NCBI RefSeq assembly: GCF_000151205.2
Contig: NC_016051.1
Span: 1,302,001-1,366,000 of the forward strand
DNA: 64,000 nucleotides
Source: Thermococcus sp. AM4
Lineage (GTDB): Archaea; Methanobacteriota_B; Thermococci; Thermococcales; Thermococcaceae
Direction: 5' to 3'
Shown: one piece after another, positions 60,224-64,000 of the stretch
Layout of the letters: each line of letters begins with the position of its first letter
Numbering within the stretch: position 1 is the stretch's first letter
The notes under the pieces: model-generated
Told to the model about the DNA's origin: nothing
Seen by the model: only the letters and a program-made list of their open reading frames with translations
Databases searched by the model: none
Made by a program: the position numbers and the translations under genes

Positions 60224-62836
60224 ATGGGGGAGGAAATTAGAGAGGTTAAGGTTCTCGAGAAGCCCTGGGTTGAAAAGTACCGCCCTCAGAGGCTCGATGA
60301 CATCGTTGGTCAGGAGCACATAGTCAAGAGGCTCAAACACTACGCTAAAACCGGTTCGATGCCCCACCTGCTCTTCGCTGGACCGCCCGGCGTTGGAAAG
60401 TGCCTTACGGGAGACGCCAAGGTCGTAATCAACGGTGAGCTGACCACCATAGGTGAACTCGTCGAGAGGCTGAGCAACGGTAGATTTGGTCCAACCCCCG
60501 TCAAGGGCCTAACGGTTCTCGGCGTTGACGAGGACGGAAAACTCAGGGAGTTGCCAGTCGAGTACGTTTACAAGGACAGAACCGATGAGCTTGTCAGGAT
60601 AAAAACAAGACTCGGCAGGGAGCTCAAGGTAACCTCGTACCACCCGCTCCTCGTGAACAGGAAGGACGGGAGAATAGAGTGGGTCAAGGCCGAGGAGCTC
60701 AGGCCCGGGGACAGGTTGGCAGTTCCGCGCTTCCTCCCGGCGATTCTCGATGAGGACCCCCTGGCTGAGTGGCTCGGCTACTTCATCGGTGATGGCCATG
60801 CTGACGCCCAAACAAACGCCATAACCTTCACTAACACGGACGAGAAGCTCAGAAAGCGCTTCATGGAGCTCACCGAAAGGCTCTTCCCGGACGCGAGAAT
60901 TAAGGAGAGAATCCATAAGGACCGTGCCCCTGACGTTTACGTGAACTCAAAGATGACAAAGGAACTCGTTGAGAGCCTCGGCCTCGCCGGCAGGAAGGCG
61001 GATAGGGTTTACATACCCGGGCAGGGCTGGAAGGGCCTGCGCTCCTTCCTCAGGGCCTACTTCGACTGCGACGCGGGCGTTGAGAAGAACGGGATAGTTC
61101 TCTCGACCGCAAGCAGGGAGATGGCGGAGCAGGTCTCTTACGCGTTGGCGGGGCTTGGAGTGGTCGCCAAAGTGAGGAGCAAGGCCGTCAAAGGATGCAC
61201 CTACTACTACGTCGTCATCTCGGGCTCCGAGAACATATCGCGCTTCCTCAGGGAGGCCGGCTTCTCGGTCGAGGAGAAGAGGAGGAAGGCTGAGGCGTTG
61301 GTGAAGAAGCCGAACCCCAACATCGGCTCGCTCTACGCTGACAGGGAACTGATTTCCTACGTCAGGGACAGGCTCAAGCTGAACTTCTACGATGACAAGG
61401 CCCGGTGGAGCCCGGAGAAGGCCAAGAGGATAGCCTGGGAGCTGATGAAGGAAATCTACTACCGCCTTGACGAGCTCGAAAAGCTTGAAAAGGCCCTGTC
61501 GAGGAGCATCCTCGTAGACTGGAACGAGGTCGCGAGGAGAAGAAAGGAGATAGCTGAGAAGACCGGTATAAGGCATGACAGACTTCTTGAATACATTAAG
61601 GGCAAGCGGAAGCCGAGCCTGAGGAACTACCTTAAGATTGCTGGTGCCCTTGGAATTCAGCTGGAAGAAACGATAGAAGCCATGCGCACCTTTGCGAGGA
61701 AGTACTCAAGCTATGCCGAGATTGGAAGGCTCGTCGGAACTTGGAACTCAAGCGTGAGGATTGTCCTTGAGAGCAACACCGAGAAGATAGAGGCCCTTGA
61801 GGAGATTAGAAAGGCCGAGCTGAAGCTTTTAAGGGAGATACTCAACGACGAAAAGCTCAAAAGGGGTGTCGCTTACCTGATATTCCTCGCCCAGAACGAG
61901 CTCCTCTGGGATGAGATAGTTGAGGTCGAGAAGCTTAAGGGTGACTTCGTAATCTATGACCTCCATGTGCCCGGTTACCACAACTTCATAGGCGGCAACC
62001 TTCCGACGGTTCTCCACAACACAACGGCCGCTCTAGCCCTTGCTAGGGAGTTATTCGGCGAAAACTGGCGCCACAACTTCCTAGAGCTCAACGCGAGCGA
62101 TGAGAGAGGCATAAACGTGATTAGGGAGAAGGTCAAGGAGTTCGCCCGCACCAAACCCGTCGCGGGAGCGAGCTTCAAGATAATCTTCCTCGACGAGGCC
62201 GACGCCCTGACCCAGGACGCCCAGCAGGCCTTGAGGAGAACGATGGAGATGTTCTCCAACAACGTTCGCTTTATCCTCAGCTGTAACTACTCCTCAAAGA
62301 TAATCGAACCTATACAATCAAGATGTGCCATCTTCCGCTTCAGGCCCCTCAACGACGAGGACATAGCGAAGCGCATAAAATACATCGCCGAGCAGGAGGG
62401 GCTTGAGCTCACCGAAGAAGGCTTACAGGCGATTCTCTACGTAGCGGAAGGCGATTTGAGGAGGGCAATCAACGTCCTCCAGGCTGCTGCCGCTCTGGAC
62501 AAGAAGATAACCGATGAGAACGTCTTCCTAGTTGCCAGCAGGGCCCGCCCCGAGGACGTTCGCGAGATGATGACCTTAGCGTTGGAGGGCAACTTCCTGA
62601 AGGCGAGGGAGAAGCTGAGGGAGGTCCTCCTCAAGCAGGGCCTCAGCGGTGAGGACGTGCTGATTCAGATGCACAAGGAGGTCTTCAACCTGCCGATTCC
62701 CGAAGACAAGAAGGTCGCTCTGGCGGACAAGATAGGCGAGTACAATTTCAGGCTCGTTGAAGGGGCCAACGAGATGATACAGCTCGAGGCGTTGCTCGCT
62801 CAGTTCACGATTATGGGCGACAAGAAGGGCAAGTGA
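60224..62836 (+). CDS. rfcS: Replication factor C small subunit precursor, with intein
   Basis: 870 residues, about 330 after removal of the intein at residues 60-599. RFC loads PCNA onto primed DNA. The extein has [18 protein letters not shown], Walker A GPPGVGKT (split by the intein), Walker [11 protein letters not shown], the SRC motif [11 protein letters not shown] and a helical C terminus. The start is ATG 60224 behind GGTGG. It is followed by rfcL after five bases. Confidence 0.95.
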   Translation: MGEEIREVKVLEKPWVEKYRPQRLDDIVGQEHIVKRLKHYAKTGSMPHLLFAGPPGVGKCLTGDAKVVINGELTTIGELVERLSNGRFGPTPVKGLTVLGVDEDGKLRELPVEYVYKDRTDELVRIKTRLGRELKVTSYHPLLVNRKDGRIEWVKAEELRPGDRLAVPRFLPAILDEDPLAEWLGYFIGDGHADAQTNAITFTNTDEKLRKRFMELTERLFPDARIKERIHKDRAPDVYVNSKMTKELVESLGLAGRKADRVYIPGQGWKGLRSFLRAYFDCDAGVEKNGIVLSTASREMAEQVSYALAGLGVVAKVRSKAVKGCTYYYVVISGSENISRFLREAGFSVEEKRRKAEALVKKPNPNIGSLYADRELISYVRDRLKLNFYDDKARWSPEKAKRIAWELMKEIYYRLDELEKLEKALSRSILVDWNEVARRRKEIAEKTGIRHDRLLEYIKGKRKPSLRNYLKIAGALGIQLEETIEAMRTFARKYSSYAEIGRLVGTWNSSVRIVLESNTEKIEALEEIRKAELKLLREILNDEKLKRGVAYLIFLAQNELLWDEIVEVEKLKGDFVIYDLHVPGYHNFIGGNLPTVLHNTTAALALARELFGENWRHNFLELNASDERGINVIREKVKEFARTKPVAGASFKIIFLDEADALTQDAQQALRRTMEMFSNNVRFILSCNYSSKIIEPIQSRCAIFRFRPLNDEDIAKRIKYIAEQEGLELTEEGLQAILYVAEGDLRRAINVLQAAAALDKKITDENVFLVASRARPEDVREMMTLALEGNFLKAREKLREVLLKQGLSGEDVLIQMHKEVFNLPIPEDKKVALADKIGEYNFRLVEGANEMIQLEALLAQFTIMGDKKGK
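60401..62020 (+). other. Intein in RFC-S (Walker A site, with LAGLIDADG endonuclease)
   Basis: 540 residues between Lys and Thr of GPPGVGK/T. It begins [14 protein letters not shown], has block B TSYHPLL and ends [15 protein letters not shown] before Thr+1. The endonuclease motifs are [14 protein letters not shown] and [14 protein letters not shown], each with an acidic residue in place. Confidence 0.93.
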
Positions 62837-62841
62837 TTGCT

Positions 62842-64000
62842 ATGACCGTGCCGTGGGTTGAGAAATACCGGCCGAGGAAGCTGAGCGAGATAGTGAACCA
62901 AGAGAAGGCCATAGAGCAGGTTAGGGCCTGGATAGAGGCCTGGCTCCACGGCAACCCTCCGAAGAAGAAGGCGCTAATCCTCGCCGGGCCTCCGGGCGTC
63001 GGAAAGACGACCACCGTCTACGCTTTGGCGAACGAGTACGGCTTCGAGGTCATCGAGCTGAACGCGAGCGACGAGAGAACCTACGAGAAGATAGAGCGCT
63101 ACGTTCAGGCCGCTTATACGATGGACATTTTGGGAAAGAGGCGGAAGCTAATCTTCCTCGACGAGGCGGACAACATAGAGCCGAGCGGTGCCCGCGAGAT
63201 AGCGAAGCTCATCGATAGGGCCAAGAACCCGATAATCATGAGCGCCAACCACTACTGGGAGGTTCCCAGGGAGATTCGCAACAGGGCCCTCATCGTTCAG
63301 TACAAGCGGTTAACGCAGAGGGACATCATAAAGGCCCTCGTGAGGATTCTCAAGCGTGAAGGAAAGACCGTTCCGAAGGAGATACTCTACGAGATAGCCA
63401 GGCGCGCGAACGGCGATTTGAGAGCGGCGATAAACGACCTCCAGACTGTGGTTACGGGTGGCGTCGAGGACGCGAGGGAGGTTCTTGCTTACCGTGACGT
63501 CGAGAAGAGCGTCTTCCAGGCTTTAGCTCAGGTGTTCGCGACCGACAACGCCAAGAAGGCCAAGCTGGCGACGCTCGGCGTGGACATGTTCCCGGACGAG
63601 CTCCTCCTCTGGATTGACGAGAACGTGCCCTACGTCTACTACAGGCCCGAGGACATAGCGAGGGCATACGAGGCCCTCAGCAGGGCCGACATATACCTCG
63701 GCAGGGCAAAGAGGACGGGCAACTACTCGCTCTGGAAGTACGCCACCGACATGATGACGGCTGGAGTTGCCGTTGCCGGCGTCAAGAAGAAGGGCTTCGT
63801 GAGGATTTACCCGCCGAAGACCATCAAGCTCCTCACCGAGAGCAAGACCGAGAGAACGCTAAGGGACTCGATAGTCAAGAAGGTCATGAAGGAGATGCAC
63901 ATGGCCAGGCTTGAGGCCCTGGAGACCCTCCACTACCTCCGCGTTATCTTCGAGAGCAACCCAGATTTAGCGGCACACTTCACGGTCTTTCTCGACCTGA
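62842..64000 (+). CDS. rfcL: Replication factor C large subunit (3' end outside window)
   Basis: The first 386 codons, open to the end of the window. It has [18 protein letters not shown], an intact Walker [11 protein letters not shown] with no intein, Walker [11 protein letters not shown] and [12 protein letters not shown]. It forms the clamp loader with RfcS. The start is five bases after the rfcS stop, so the two are co-transcribed. Confidence 0.94.
   Translation, partial: MTVPWVEKYRPRKLSEIVNQEKAIEQVRAWIEAWLHGNPPKKKALILAGPPGVGKTTTVYALANEYGFEVIELNASDERTYEKIERYVQAAYTMDILGKRRKLIFLDEADNIEPSGAREIAKLIDRAKNPIIMSANHYWEVPREIRNRALIVQYKRLTQRDIIKALVRILKREGKTVPKEILYEIARRANGDLRAAINDLQTVVTGGVEDAREVLAYRDVEKSVFQALAQVFATDNAKKAKLATLGVDMFPDELLLWIDENVPYVYYRPEDIARAYEALSRADIYLGRAKRTGNYSLWKYATDMMTAGVAVAGVKKKGFVRIYPPKTIKLLTESKTERTLRDSIVKKVMKEMHMARLEALETLHYLRVIFESNPDLAAHFTVFLDL

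Overview
The window is a chromosome segment of a hyperthermophilic euryarchaeon of the order Thermococcales, most likely Thermococcus. The support is a cytosolic sulfhydrogenase II-type operon, archaeal information-processing genes (Gins23-MCM, RFC small and large subunits, aIF2-beta, exosome Rrp4/Rrp41/Rrp42, SBDS, proteasome alpha and beta, class I LysRS, EndA), a 16S-tRNA-Ala-23S operon without 5S, archaeal TATA boxes, GGTG/GGAGG ribosome-binding sites, and a CGP-CTERM surface protein. Everything was read by eye from the sequence; family names come from motif recognition and no search was run.

Layout. 1-3552: sulfhydrogenase beta-gamma-delta-alpha operon, entered inside beta. 3591-4757: tRNA-binding Pbp11-like protein and a TatD-type hydrolase. 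4803-7567: accessory patch with an orphan gene, a decayed minimal nucleotidyltransferase gene, a UPF0175/DUF3368 toxin-antitoxin pair and a small membrane protein. 7564-10576: RtcA, two unrecognised proteins and a YfcE/MJ0936-type phosphodiesterase. 10703-16871: Gins23, an MCM helicase gene interrupted by three inteins, and aIF2-beta. 16995-20541: sodium-pumping methylmalonyl-CoA decarboxylase operon. 20611-23062: CBS protein, homoserine dehydrogenase and a PUA/ASCH-like protein. 23053-28448 (minus): ZPR1-like, SepF, and the exosome/SBDS/proteasome-alpha superoperon.

28507-33485: a HIT protein, then a less GC-rich secreted cassette: a large extracellular metalloprotease-like protein with an HExxHxxxGxxDEY site, a CGP-CTERM-anchored protein and a membrane-anchored protein. 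33561-42515: MFS transporter, IorB, DUF1464, beta-RFAP synthase-like protein, methyltransferase, LysRS, a CTP-dependent lipid kinase-like protein, DUF366 and an MDP-1-like phosphatase. 42601-47480 (minus): rRNA operon with both processing stems visible. 47777-52106 (minus): PRPP synthase, DUF1614, ASCH, proteasome beta and a FecCD-type ABC transporter without a binding protein. 52184-56694: a second accessory region with a strongly AT-rich transferred gene, a C/D box sRNA, Ard1-like acetyltransferase, EndA, a broken membrane-protein gene, membrane proteins and a DUF835 protein. 56772-64000: KBL, YdjM-like protein, a secreted orphan, RFC small subunit with an intein, and the start of RFC large subunit.

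The most unusual observations are: (a) a nine-A run that puts the well-supported start and signal-peptide n-region of the secreted metalloprotease one base out of frame, with a similar nine-G run at the start of the DUF835 gene; (b) an unannotated C/D box sRNA whose two guides are complementary, in order, to neighbouring stretches of the 23S rRNA in this window; (c) a nucleotidyltransferase gene caught in decay beside an apparently intact toxin-antitoxin pair; (d) three inteins in MCM, all in the ATPase core, plus one in RFC-S.
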